64,000 nucleotides of DNA from G963662675 sp963676845 (GTDB lineage: Bacteria > Bacteroidota > Bacteroidia > Bacteroidales > Prolixibacteraceae). Below, one piece after another: positions 8,925 through 18,474 of this stretch. The number at the start of each line of letters is the position of its first letter. Within the stretch, counting starts at the first letter, position 1. A program made the translations under genes and the position numbers. The notes under the pieces were generated by a model. That model was given only the letters and a program-made list of their open reading frames with translations, searched no databases and had not been told where the DNA came from. The stretch is taken from NCBI GenBank assembly GCA_963676845.2, contig CAXXKK010000027.1, positions 62,001-126,000 on the forward strand, given 5' to 3'.

Positions 8925-10409
8925 TTATGGTAGAACAGTATCTCCCATTAGGTAGGTATCAACTTCACGAGCTGCAGCACGTCCTTCGTTAATAGCCCAC
9001 ACCACCAATGACTGTCCACGACGAGTATCACCAGCTGAGAATACTTTCTTCACATTTGTTTTGAACAAACCATATTCTGATTTGTAGTTTGAACGTCTGT
9101 CACGATCCAAACCAAGTTCCTCTGCAATTTTATCTTCAGGTCCCAAGAAACCCATTGCCAATAAAACTAAGTCCGCTTCAGTACGTTTTTCGGTTCCTGG
9201 AACAACTTTAGGCATCATACCACCATTTTCATTTTTCACCCATTCAACCTGGGCTGTATGAATCGCTTTCAGTTTTCCGTTCTCACCTTCAAATTTGGTT
9301 GTAGTTACCAAATACTGACGAGGATCTTCACCTTGTACATGAATTGCTTCATGCTGTCCGTAATCAACCTTTTGGTTGCCTGGCCATTCTGGCCAAGGGT
9401 TAGCATCAGTATTGCGTTCTTTTGGTGGTTTAGGCATAATCTCTAACTGAGTTACACTTTTACAACCATGACGCAATGAAGTACCCACACAGTCGGTACC
9501 TGTATCACCACCACCAATTACAATTACATTTTTATCTTTTGCCGAGATGTAGTTTCCATCTTCCAGCTTGCTGTCCAATAAGCTTTTGGTATTCGCTTTA
9601 AGGAATTCCATTGCAAAATGAACACCTTCCAACTCACGGCCTTCAACTTTCAAGTCACGTGGATTAGTTGCTCCGGTTGTTAAAACAACAGCATCAAATT
9701 CTTTTAGAATTTTGTTTGAACTGATGTCCTTTCCAACTTCAGTATTTGTTTTGAACGTAATGCCTTCAGCCTCCAAGATATCAACACGACGCTGTACTAC
9801 AGCTTTGTCTAGTTTCATATTTGGAATACCATACATTAATAAACCTCCGATTCTGTCGTCACGTTCAAAAACAGTAACCGTATGACCAGCTTTATTTAGC
9901 TGAGCAGCACAAGCCAATCCGGCAGGACCAGATCCAACAACTGCTACAGTTTTTCCTGTACGTGACTCTGGTGGTTCAGGAACAACCCATCCCTGCTCAA
10001 AACCATTGTCAATAATGGTACGTTCGTTATCATGAATCGTCACTGAAGGTTCGTTAATTCCCAACACACAACCTGCTTCACAAGGTGCAGGACAAACTCT
10101 TCCTGTAAATTCAGGGAAGTTATTTGTGTGATGAAGACGCTCCAATGCTTCTTCCCAACGACCTTTATAAATTAGATCGTTCCATTCAGGAATCAGGTTA
10201 TACACCGGACATCCTGTTGCTCCTGTTGGCAATAATTCCCCGCGATGACAGAAGGGAACGCCGCAATCCATACAGCGTGCACCTTGAGTTTCGCAAGTTT
10301 CTTTATCACGAAGCACATATACTTCGTTCCAATCTTTTAGGCGTTCCTCAACCGGACGTGTCGGGTTGGAAACTCTTTTATATTCTAAAAATCCTGTTGG
10401 CTTTCCCAT
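8925..10409 (-). CDS. gltD: Glutamate synthase (NADPH) small subunit
   Basis: The 494-residue GltD passes electrons from NAD(P)H to the large subunit, which makes two glutamates from glutamine and 2-oxoglutarate. The N-terminal cysteine sets CMDCGVPFCH and CPAPCEAGC hold the [4Fe-4S] clusters. The FAD-binding GSGPAG (about residue 158) and NAD(P)H-binding GGGDTG (about residue 299) loops follow, with the C-terminal FAD motif SAGDTRRG. Length matches the family. The start 20 bp downstream of the gltB stop indicates one operon. Confidence 0.97.
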   Translation of the reverse strand: MGKPTGFLEYKRVSNPTRPVEERLKDWNEVYVLRDKETCETQGARCMDCGVPFCHRGELLPTGATGCPVYNLIPEWNDLIYKGRWEEALERLHHTNNFPEFTGRVCPAPCEAGCVLGINEPSVTIHDNERTIIDNGFEQGWVVPEPPESRTGKTVAVVGSGPAGLACAAQLNKAGHTVTVFERDDRIGGLLMYGIPNMKLDKAVVQRRVDILEAEGITFKTNTEVGKDISSNKILKEFDAVVLTTGATNPRDLKVEGRELEGVHFAMEFLKANTKSLLDSKLEDGNYISAKDKNVIVIGGGDTGTDCVGTSLRHGCKSVTQLEIMPKPPKERNTDANPWPEWPGNQKVDYGQHEAIHVQGEDPRQYLVTTTKFEGENGKLKAIHTAQVEWVKNENGGMMPKVVPGTEKRTEADLVLLAMGFLGPEDKIAEELGLDRDRRSNYKSEYGLFKTNVKKVFSAGDTRRGQSLVVWAINEGRAAAREVDTYLMGDTVLP

Positions 10410-10429
10410 GTCTTTTAGTCTATAATGAA

Positions 10430-13400
10430 TTACAAGTTTGCTAGATGCAAATCAAATGCTGCATCGATAATTTCAGACTCAGTCTCGTATTTACCCGTGC
10501 TACGGGCCTGTTCAATATAGCCAAGCATACGTTTGTAATCTGTAGGAATTACTTTCACAAACTTGCTTATTGTTTCGTCCCAATCAGAAAGAACATACTC
10601 AGCAACAGTAGAACCTGTTTTCTCCATATGTTTTTGGATCATTGCTTTCAGTTCTTCCTGTTCTGCTTTGTCTTCCACTTTTTCAAGCTGTATCATTCCC
10701 ATGTTACAAAGCTCAGGGAACTTACCATCTGTATCAAGTACATAAGCAATACCACCTGACATACCAGCACCGAAGTTACGTCCTGTTTTTCCAAGAACAA
10801 CTGTTTTACCTCCAGTCATGTACTCACAACCGTGATCGCCAATTCCTTCAACAACAACCTTCGCTCCTGAGTTACGCACACAGAAACGCTCACCTGCTAC
10901 ACCGCGGATATAAGCTTCACCACCTGTTGCACCGTAGAAACATACGTTACCTACAATGATATTTTGCTCAGGCACAAACTGAACGTTTTTCGCAGGATAC
11001 AATGACAAGTGACCTCCTGATAAACCTTTACCGAAGTAGTCATTGGCATCGCCTTCCAGCTCAAGCTCAATACCTTTACAAACGAATGCTCCGAACGACT
11101 GTCCTGCAGAACCTTTCAATTTATAATGAATAGTTCCATCTGGCAGACCTTCACCTTTATGTACTTTGGTTACTTCGTGTGACAGTACAGTACCAGCACT
11201 ACGGTTGATATTCTGAATTTCAAATTCAGCTTCAACTTTTTCACCATCTTTAATTGCTTTCTGAGCAGCTTCTACAAATTTCCAGTCAAGAATTTCTTCC
11301 ATCTGGTGATTTTGCTTTTTGCTGCAGTATAAACCTTCTTCAGCACCCATTTCTTCCTTATAAAGAATTGGATTAAGATTTAGTCCTTTATATTTCCAGT
11401 GATCAATATCATCTTTGAATTTCAAACATTGAGACTGACCAACCATTTCTTCAATAGTGCGGAATCCAAGTTCTGCCATAATTTCACGCATACCTTCAAC
11501 AAGGAATTCGAAGAAATTCACAACATGATCAGGATTACCTTTAAACATACCACGAAGTCTTTCATTTTGCGTAGCTACACCCACTGGACAAGTATTGCTG
11601 TGGCACTTACGCATCATGATACAACCTTCAACAACCAAAGCCATTGTAGCAACTCCCCATTCTTCAGCACCAAGCAATGTAGCAATTGCAAGGTCACGAG
11701 AAGTTTTCATCTGACCATCAGACTGAACCACAATACGATTACGCAGGCGGTTACGAACCAAGGTTTGATGAGTCTCAGAAAGACCAATTTCCCAAGGTAA
11801 TCCGGCGTGCTTAATAGAACTGATTGGAGAAGCACCTGTACCTCCGTCAAATCCAGAAATCAATACTGCATCAGCTTTTGCTTTACAAACTCCGGCAGCA
11901 ACAGTTCCCACTCCAGACTCAGATACAAGCTTCACGTTCACACGTGCATCACGGTTACTGTTTTTCAAGTCGAAGATTAGCTGAGCTAAATCCTCAATTG
12001 AATAAATATCGTGGTGTGGTGGAGGTGAAATAAGACCTACACCCGGAGTTGAATTACGTGTACGACCAATCCAGCCATTTACTTTATGCCCTGGAAGGTG
12101 ACCACCTTCACCAGGCTTAGCACCCTGAGCCATTTTAATCTGAAGCTCTTTGGCCATGCTTAAGTAGTAACTGTTTACACCGAAACGACCAGAAGCAATC
12201 TGCTTAGTAGCAGAACACATATCATCGCCATTTGGAAGTTTTGTGTAACGAACCGGATCTTCACCACCCTCACCTGAGTTAGATTTAGAACCGATACGGT
12301 TCATTGCAATTGCAAGAGTTGTATGTGCTTCCCACGAGATTGAACCAAAAGACATTGCTCCGGTTGCAAATCGGGTAAGAATATTTTTTGCAGGTTCAAC
12401 TTCATCAATCGAGATCGGCTCACGATCCGATTTGAAATCCATCAATCCACGAAGTGTAAATGCGGCACTTGCCTGCTCATCCACTTCTTTACAATATTTT
12501 TTGTATTTATCGAAGTCGTTTTCACGAGTTGCTTCCTGGATCATTTGAATTGCCATTGGGCTAAGCAAGTGACGTTCACCGTCTTTTCTCCAGTGATAGT
12601 CACCACCCGGATCCAGTACTTTAGATCCACCCAGACGAGTTGGGAATCCCTGACGATGTCTCATCATTGCTTCTTTAGCAATGTCATCCAGACCAAGTCC
12701 TTCAATACGACTTGTTGTTCCTGTGAAATATTTGTCAACCACTTCCTGTTTCAAACCAACAGCCTCAAAAATTTGAGCTCCCTGGTATGAAGCAAGTGTT
12801 GAAATACCCATTTTAGAGAATACTTTCAACAAGCCGCTGCCAATTGCTTTCACATAGTTTTGAATGGCTTTCTCTTTCGTAGTATCTCCTAATTTGCCAT
12901 TTTCAACCATCTGCTTAATGGTATCGATAGCCATGTATGGGTTAACCGCTGAAACTCCGTAACCTAACAAAGTTGCAAAATGCTGTACTTCACGTACATC
13001 TCCGGCTTCCATGATAATGTCTGCCTTACCACGTTTTCCTGCACGGATTAAGTGGTGATGCACTGCAGATGCAGCTAGCAATGATGGGATTGGAGCGTGG
13101 TCTGTACTGATTGCAAAGTCAGACAATAAGATAATTGAATATCCTTCGTCGATTGCATCTTCAACATACTGACATAATTTCTCCAATTTATTTTCTAAAG
13201 TACCCGATTTTCCATCAGCATGGAAAACGATACTAATTTTTTTCGTTTGGAAATGTGTATGATCCACATAAGCCAATTTCACCAACTGCTCGTTTGTCAA
13301 TACCGGCTGTGGAATTGCAATACGACGACAGTGTTCCGGTGATTCTGTCAACACGTTTTTGAAACCACCCACATAGGTTCTCAAGTCCATTACAATACGC

Positions 13401-15022
13401 TCCCTGATTGGGTCGATTGGTGGATTAGTTACCTGTGCAAACAATTGTTTAAAGTAATGTGCCAAATGCACTGGGCGATCAGAAAGAACAGCAAGAGGAT
13501 TATCTGCTCCCATTGACCCAATAGGCTCACTACCTGCAGTCGCCATTGGTTTCAAAATCACCTCAATATCTTCATGTGTAAATCCAAAAGCTTTTTGTCT
13601 TCTGAATAGTGTTTTCTCATCTGGTTCTTTCAATTCCAAATCAGGGATTGAAGGAAGTTCATCCAGATAAGTCATATTATTTTTAACCCACTCACCATAA
13701 GGTTGACGTGAGCAAATATCTCCTTTAACTTCTTCGTCAGAAATAATACGCCCTTGCTCCAAATCTGCAACAAACATTTTTCCTGGTTGCAAACGTCCAC
13801 GTATTTTCACTTTATCATGAGGAACATCAATAACACCAGTTTCAGATGCCATGATTAATGTATCATCATCCGTTAAACAGTAACGAGAGGGACGCAAACC
13901 ATTACGGTCAAGAGTTGCACCTACAAGAACACCATCAGTGAAACATACAGATGCAGGACCGTCCCATGGTTCCATCATAGCCGAATAGAATTCGTAGAAT
14001 TCTTTCTTCTTAGGATCCATATCCGGATTATTTTGCCATGCTTCAGGAATTAGCATCATCATTACATGAGGTAATGAACGACCACTTAGGACAAGCATTT
14101 CAATAGCCATATCAAGGTTGGCACTATCCGAATCCCTCAAATCACAAATTGGGAAGATCATTTCAAGTTCTTCTTTTGTAAATGCAGAGCATTCAAGAAG
14201 CACCTCGCGGGCACGCATCCAGTTGATGTTACCTTTGTTGGTGTTGATCTCACCGTTGTGAGCAATAAAACGGAATGGCTGAGCCAGTTTCCAAGAAGGA
14301 AAAGTGTTAGTTGAGAAGCGTGAATGTACCAGTGCAATAGCACTTACAGCCAATGGATTTGTAAGGTCTTTATAATATAAGGTAACCTGCTCGGTTGTTA
14401 ATTGACCTTTATAATTGATTGTCTTATATGAACAGGAAATAATATTCAGGCCATCATACCCCAGACCTGCAACAGACTCACGAGCCAAACGTTCAGTATA
14501 TTTTCTGAAAACGAAAAGTTTACGATCAAACTCTTCAACAGACATGCCATCTGGTTTCGCAATAAACAATTGCTGTACGAAAGGTTCTGAAGCTAATGAA
14601 TCACGACCTAAATCAGAATTATCAACAGGTACTTTTCTGTACCCTAAGAATGGCAGGCCAAACTTCTTTAAGTTTCTGCCAATTATATCTTTACACTCAG
14701 AACGTTTTCTATCATCTTTAGGGAAGAAAATCATGGCTACGCCATATTCTCCAAACTTAGGTAACTTAATACCTTCTTTGGGACACTCTTCCAGAAAAAG
14801 CTCATGAGGAATTTGAAGTAAAATTCCTGCACCGTCACCACTTTTAATATCGAACCCGGTACCTCCACGATGTTCCATACGAGCCAGCATCGACAAAGCA
14901 TCAGAAATCACTTCATGTTTTTTCCGACCTTTTAGGTTTGCTACAAACCCGATACCACAACTCCCGTGTTCAAATTCAGGGCGGTAAAGACCCTGATGTT
15001 TTGGATTTTCAAGTTGCATCAT
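10430..15022 (-). CDS. gltB: Glutamate synthase large subunit
   Basis: The 1530-residue GltB has an N-terminal Ntn-type glutamine amidotransferase domain whose catalytic Cys is residue 22 (HGS|CGIGF), implying removal of a 21-residue propeptide. The central and FMN-binding synthase domains follow (PGEGGHLPG, GFDGGTGASP), then the [3Fe-4S] cysteines in CIMMRKCHSNTCPVGVA. The C-terminal GXGXG beta-helix (SGGHLSLYP, GATGGEAYIRG) completes the domain order. No disruption is visible. It is the first gene of gltBD, behind a promoter and a dyad in the leader. Confidence 0.98.
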   Translation of the reverse strand: MMQLENPKHQGLYRPEFEHGSCGIGFVANLKGRKKHEVISDALSMLARMEHRGGTGFDIKSGDGAGILLQIPHELFLEECPKEGIKLPKFGEYGVAMIFFPKDDRKRSECKDIIGRNLKKFGLPFLGYRKVPVDNSDLGRDSLASEPFVQQLFIAKPDGMSVEEFDRKLFVFRKYTERLARESVAGLGYDGLNIISCSYKTINYKGQLTTEQVTLYYKDLTNPLAVSAIALVHSRFSTNTFPSWKLAQPFRFIAHNGEINTNKGNINWMRAREVLLECSAFTKEELEMIFPICDLRDSDSANLDMAIEMLVLSGRSLPHVMMMLIPEAWQNNPDMDPKKKEFYEFYSAMMEPWDGPASVCFTDGVLVGATLDRNGLRPSRYCLTDDDTLIMASETGVIDVPHDKVKIRGRLQPGKMFVADLEQGRIISDEEVKGDICSRQPYGEWVKNNMTYLDELPSIPDLELKEPDEKTLFRRQKAFGFTHEDIEVILKPMATAGSEPIGSMGADNPLAVLSDRPVHLAHYFKQLFAQVTNPPIDPIRERIVMDLRTYVGGFKNVLTESPEHCRRIAIPQPVLTNEQLVKLAYVDHTHFQTKKISIVFHADGKSGTLENKLEKLCQYVEDAIDEGYSIILLSDFAISTDHAPIPSLLAASAVHHHLIRAGKRGKADIIMEAGDVREVQHFATLLGYGVSAVNPYMAIDTIKQMVENGKLGDTTKEKAIQNYVKAIGSGLLKVFSKMGISTLASYQGAQIFEAVGLKQEVVDKYFTGTTSRIEGLGLDDIAKEAMMRHRQGFPTRLGGSKVLDPGGDYHWRKDGERHLLSPMAIQMIQEATRENDFDKYKKYCKEVDEQASAAFTLRGLMDFKSDREPISIDEVEPAKNILTRFATGAMSFGSISWEAHTTLAIAMNRIGSKSNSGEGGEDPVRYTKLPNGDDMCSATKQIASGRFGVNSYYLSMAKELQIKMAQGAKPGEGGHLPGHKVNGWIGRTRNSTPGVGLISPPPHHDIYSIEDLAQLIFDLKNSNRDARVNVKLVSESGVGTVAAGVCKAKADAVLISGFDGGTGASPISSIKHAGLPWEIGLSETHQTLVRNRLRNRIVVQSDGQMKTSRDLAIATLLGAEEWGVATMALVVEGCIMMRKCHSNTCPVGVATQNERLRGMFKGNPDHVVNFFEFLVEGMREIMAELGFRTIEEMVGQSQCLKFKDDIDHWKYKGLNLNPILYKEEMGAEEGLYCSKKQNHQMEEILDWKFVEAAQKAIKDGEKVEAEFEIQNINRSAGTVLSHEVTKVHKGEGLPDGTIHYKLKGSAGQSFGAFVCKGIELELEGDANDYFGKGLSGGHLSLYPAKNVQFVPEQNIIVGNVCFYGATGGEAYIRGVAGERFCVRNSGAKVVVEGIGDHGCEYMTGGKTVVLGKTGRNFGAGMSGGIAYVLDTDGKFPELCNMGMIQLEKVEDKAEQEELKAMIQKHMEKTGSTVAEYVLSDWDETISKFVKVIPTDYKRMLGYIEQARSTGKYETESEIIDAAFDLHLANL

Positions 15023-15086
15023 TTATACATTTTAAAAATTTTTACACCCGCTTTCGTCATGCCTCAAAAAGGTCAGACACAACAAT

Positions 15087-15111
15087 AGTCATTGAAACCA
15101 CTCCAATGACT
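15087..15111. promoter_or_regulatory. Dyad in the gltB leader
   Basis: AGTCATTG and CAATGACT form a perfect 8-bp inverted repeat with a 9-nt centre, between the predicted gltB promoter and the start codon. There is no T run, so an operator or leader hairpin is more likely than a terminator. Confidence 0.4.
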
Positions 15112-15155
15112 AAAAATTTATAAGCAAAACCCACAAAATTCTTACGAAGTGACAG

Positions 15156-15187
15156 CAAAAATAGCTATAAATGAGATAATACACAAT
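15156..15187 (-). promoter_or_regulatory. Promoter of gltBD
   Basis: On the minus strand, ATTG (15187-15184), a 20-nt spacer and TATTTTTG (15163-15156) match the phylum's promoter with ATTG in place of TTTG. Most of the surrounding 327-bp gap (15023-15349) shows nothing else apart from the leader dyad. Confidence 0.55.
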
Positions 15188-15349
15188 CTTTAAGTCTAAA
15201 AAAGGTGTTCCAAAACATGCAAGCAAGCCTTTACTTTTTGCTTCCTATTTCATAATAACATGAGATCGAATTAGTTACAATTTGAAACCTTTCTAATTCA
15301 GAAAAAAGCAAGAAGACACAGAAGTAACGATTTATTAACAGAAATAATC

Positions 15350-16681
15350 CTATTTCAACAGCCCGTCATAGGCTTGTTTTACTTTTTCAAAAGAAAATTC
15401 ATCAAAAACACCATTCATTTTGCTGTTGATCTCAGACAAACACAAGTTTCCGATACTTCCTTCATGTGTATGTTCAATTGATCGATCAGGCTCATAAATG
15501 CCTTTCTGAATTGACATTCCGATTTGTTTATATGCATCCCTAAAAGGAACTCCTCCCATAACCAGACGATTTACATCTTCCACACTGAAAACATATTTAT
15601 AACGCTCGTCTTCAAGCAAATTATCTTTTATCGAAATTTCAGAAAGTGCAAAGGCTGCAATTTTCAAACAATCCTTCAAATCAGCGAAAGCAGGGAGAAA
15701 AGCCTCTTTCACCAATTGCAAGTCTCTAAAATATCCACTTGGAAGATTATTCACCATCATTGTAATCTGAGTAGGTAACGCCTGTATTTTATTGCAATGA
15801 GAACGAAGCAATTCAAACACGTCCGGATTCTTCTTATGTGGCATAATACTCGATCCAGTAGTTAACTCATCAGGAAGAGATACAAATCCAAAATTCTGAC
15901 TCATAAACAGGCACACATCGTAAGCCAGCTTTGAAAGAGTTGCAGCAATTGAAGACAAAGCAAAGGATACCGTTTTTTCCATCTTGCCACGTCCCATTTG
16001 CGCATAAACCACGTTGTAATTCATTTCCTCAAACCCCAGCAAATCTGTAGTCATTTGACGATTCAACGGAAACGAAGACCCATAACCTGCAGCAGAGCCA
16101 AGAGGATTCTGATTTGCCACACGGTAAGCAGCCTGCAACAAAATAAAATCATCCACTAAACTTTCGGCATAAGCACCAAACCACAACCCAAACGACGATG
16201 GCATAGCAACTTGCAAATGCGTATAACCAGGCATCAAATAATCCTTATACTTATCTGCCTGAGCAATCATTACATCAAAAAGATTTTTACCCAGCTCAAC
16301 TATTTCCTGAATTTCTCCACGGGTGAATAATTTCAAATCCAAAAGAACCTGATCATTTCTCGAGCGTCCACTGTGAATTTTTTTCCCCACACTACTCAAC
16401 TCTCTCGTCAACATTAATTCCACCTGAGAATGAACATCTTCTATTCCTTCTTCAATAATAAAGTTCCCTTTTTCTGCCTGTGTATATATATTTTTTAGCT
16501 CAGCTAAAAGTTGTGACAATTCATTACTTTCCAGTAACCCAATTGACTCCAACATCGTTGCATGAGCCATGGAACCCAATACATCATATTTAGCCAAATA
16601 CAAATCAAGTTCACGATCTTTACCGACAGTAAAATCTTCAATTGCTTTATTCACAGGTATGCCTTTATCCCAAAGTTTCAT
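15350..16681 (-). CDS. argH: Argininosuccinate lyase
   Basis: The 443-residue enzyme splits argininosuccinate into arginine and fumarate in the last step of arginine synthesis. The fumarase/aspartase-superfamily signature GSSIMPHKKNPD is at about residue 278 and supplies the catalytic Ser on a mobile loop. The conserved N-terminal SGRSRNDQV and central GYTHLQ motifs are also present. Length is normal. No other arg genes are adjacent; the downstream neighbour on the same strand is gltB. Confidence 0.97.
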   Translation of the reverse strand: MKLWDKGIPVNKAIEDFTVGKDRELDLYLAKYDVLGSMAHATMLESIGLLESNELSQLLAELKNIYTQAEKGNFIIEEGIEDVHSQVELMLTRELSSVGKKIHSGRSRNDQVLLDLKLFTRGEIQEIVELGKNLFDVMIAQADKYKDYLMPGYTHLQVAMPSSFGLWFGAYAESLVDDFILLQAAYRVANQNPLGSAAGYGSSFPLNRQMTTDLLGFEEMNYNVVYAQMGRGKMEKTVSFALSSIAATLSKLAYDVCLFMSQNFGFVSLPDELTTGSSIMPHKKNPDVFELLRSHCNKIQALPTQITMMVNNLPSGYFRDLQLVKEAFLPAFADLKDCLKIAAFALSEISIKDNLLEDERYKYVFSVEDVNRLVMGGVPFRDAYKQIGMSIQKGIYEPDRSIEHTHEGSIGNLCLSEINSKMNGVFDEFSFEKVKQAYDGLLK

Positions 16682-17011
16682 GATGAAAAAATTTAAAGAT
16701 GGAGATCGAAAAAACAGAAATAAAACTTTCCGAACTTATCCTTCTATCTTCGATTAATATTCAAGCTACAAAGATATGATTTCAAAATAAAAAGCCATCG
16801 CAAATTTACGAAATGAGATACTCCCCAAAACTCCACATTCACACATAAATCGACAAGTAAACCTTTTGACTGAATCCTATAGCTTTCGATACAAAACTTT
16901 AATATATTCGACTTATTATTAAAATAATATTAATCAAACTTTGGTTATTATTACATTTGTTGCAAGAAACAATCTGCAACTTATCAGAAACACAACCAGA
17001 ATTTTTAAACA
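16682..17011. promoter_or_regulatory. Divergent promoter region of argH and a membrane-protein gene
   Basis: This 330-bp gap holds two perfect -7 elements: CAAAGATA at 16769-16776 (TATCTTTG for argH, minus strand) and TACATTTG at 16952-16959 (for the rightward gene at 17012). No -33 element at standard spacing was found for either. Nothing else is seen. Confidence 0.5.
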
Positions 17012-17668
17012 ATGAATAGAATATTTTCAATTATAGCATATGTAATTGTTGGCATTGCATTAATCTCGGCAGCAGGCTTTTATTTCAACACTGACTTTTA
17101 CCAACGAATGATTGTTGAAGATGGAATCATGGAAAACCTTACAGCCTTGGTGTTATTATTAATATCAATCTTATTTACAATTCGTTTTTTCAAACAATAC
17201 AAAACGAGGAATAAATTTTGGATCGCCCTAAGTCTAATCATCATTATTGGAACTTTCTTCGGCTTTGGAGAAGAGATTTCCTGGGGACAGCGAATCTTCT
17301 CAATACAAACCGGAGAATATTTCTCACAGCACAATTATCAGGGAGAAACCAATCTGCATAACCTTGAAATAAATGGAGTAAAACTAAATAAACTTATTTT
17401 TTCAAAAGGATTAGTACTTGTCTTCGGAACTTATTTTATTGTAACACTCTTGCTCTACAAGAAATGGACATATTTCACCCGATTAATCGATTTATGGGGG
17501 ATTCCTGTTCCTAAAATCAAATATTCAATCTTAATATTATTTTGCACTGCAGTAGTATTAATTATTCCCGATTCAAAAGTATGGGAACTATGGGAGGCTA
17601 TTTTTGTTTCCGTGTTATTGCTTGTGTTTTTAGACCCCTACAATTCAGGAGAAAAACTTCTTCCATAA
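17012..17668 (+). CDS. Multi-pass membrane protein with GEEISWGQRIF motif, paralogue A
   Basis: The 218-residue protein has about six hydrophobic segments: roughly residues 4-24, 40-60, 70-88, 130-150, 170-190 and 194-210. Between the third and fourth lies a strongly conserved stretch, GEEISWGQRIF through GETNLHNLEI, followed later by GIPVPK. I do not recognise a named family. Its only relative here is the convergent neighbour at 17716-18408. The two share the central motif almost perfectly at DNA level but diverge on both sides. The paired acidic and aromatic residues in the motif could form an active or binding site in the membrane. Function is unknown. Confidence 0.8.
   Translation: MNRIFSIIAYVIVGIALISAAGFYFNTDFYQRMIVEDGIMENLTALVLLLISILFTIRFFKQYKTRNKFWIALSLIIIIGTFFGFGEEISWGQRIFSIQTGEYFSQHNYQGETNLHNLEINGVKLNKLIFSKGLVLVFGTYFIVTLLLYKKWTYFTRLIDLWGIPVPKIKYSILILFCTAVVLIIPDSKVWELWEAIFVSVLLLVFLDPYNSGEKLLP
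17276..17376 (+). repeat. Copy 1 of a 101-bp inverted repeat inside paralogue A
   Basis: This copy matches the reverse complement of 18017-18117 at 99 of 101 positions; differences are at 17324 and 17372. It encodes ISWGQRIF...NLEI in frame. Identity falls off at both edges. Confidence 0.95.
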
Positions 17669-17715
17669 ATCAAAAAAAGAGCGACAAACTACAAACAAAA
17701 GGATCCCGAAGCAAA

Positions 17716-18408
17716 TCAGTCAGACAAAGAAATGTCTTTTATTCTTTTTGCCGGATTTATTAATACCAAGAAAATTATCCCTGTCAACGCCAATTCATGC
17801 AATTCACTCTCTTTCATCATATTAATAAAAACAGGGATATAAATATTTATCGCAAGCAACAAAATCACATGATAAAGGCGAGGAATAGGTACTCCATAAT
17901 CAGTTACCAATTTGCGAATAGATTTTAGTTTCCATGTAAGTATTGGAAGGACGACAAAATACCCCACCAACGCAACAAACATAAGCTTGGAAAAGATGAG
18001 AATATTTAGATCAACACCATCTATTTCAAGGTTATGCAGATTGGTTTCTCCCTGATAATTGTGCTGTGAGAAATATTCCCCGGTTTGTATTGAGAAGATT
18101 CGCTGTCCCCAGGAAATTTCCTCTCCCAAACCAAAAATAAAAACTACAGCAGCAAGCACATTTAAGAAGATTTTCTTTTTGTCTTTTTCCTGAATTGCCT
18201 TTTTAGCCCTAACAGCAAAAACTATTGCAGATAAAAGCAGAAAAAACGCAGTTAAGTATTCAACCCACCCATCTTCCTTGGTTGCTTCCAAAAAAGCTTC
18301 CAGACTAATATTACTTTGGGATTTCCCATAAGCTACAAAACCAATAATCAGAGCATAAACTACAATATCAATAATTGTAATCCACGAAATATTTTTCTTC
18401 ATTTGCAT
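17716..18408 (-). CDS. Multi-pass membrane protein with GEEISWGQRIF motif, paralogue B
   Basis: The 230-residue membrane protein is convergent with paralogue A, with a 47-bp gap between stop codons. It has the same layout: N-terminal helices, the central motif GEEISWGQRIF to GETNLHNLEIDG, then further helices with GVPIPR. Outside the central block, identity with A looks low (different N-terminus and C-terminus). Inside the block the proteins differ essentially by one Asn/Asp change, and the DNA is 99/101 identical even at third codon positions. That pattern points to recent gene conversion or inversion. No functional family is recognised. Confidence 0.8.
   Translation of the reverse strand: MQMKKNISWITIIDIVVYALIIGFVAYGKSQSNISLEAFLEATKEDGWVEYLTAFFLLLSAIVFAVRAKKAIQEKDKKKIFLNVLAAVVFIFGLGEEISWGQRIFSIQTGEYFSQHNYQGETNLHNLEIDGVDLNILIFSKLMFVALVGYFVVLPILTWKLKSIRKLVTDYGVPIPRLYHVILLLAINIYIPVFINMMKESELHELALTGIIFLVLINPAKRIKDISLSD
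18017..18117 (-). repeat. Copy 2 of the 101-bp inverted repeat inside paralogue B
   Basis: Reverse-complement partner of 17276-17376. The two copies bracket 640 bp containing the 3' halves of both genes and sit at equivalent codons in the same reading frame. Confidence 0.95.
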
Positions 18409-18474
18409 TTGACTTTCTAAATAAGTGCGTAAAATTAATATTTTTTTATTCTGAATTTATTTTATTCTTAACAA

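Noticed and set aside
10440..14810. Numerous plus-strand open frames opposite gltB and gltD
   Set aside because: They are shadows of the strongly biased coding strand and show no protein-family features.
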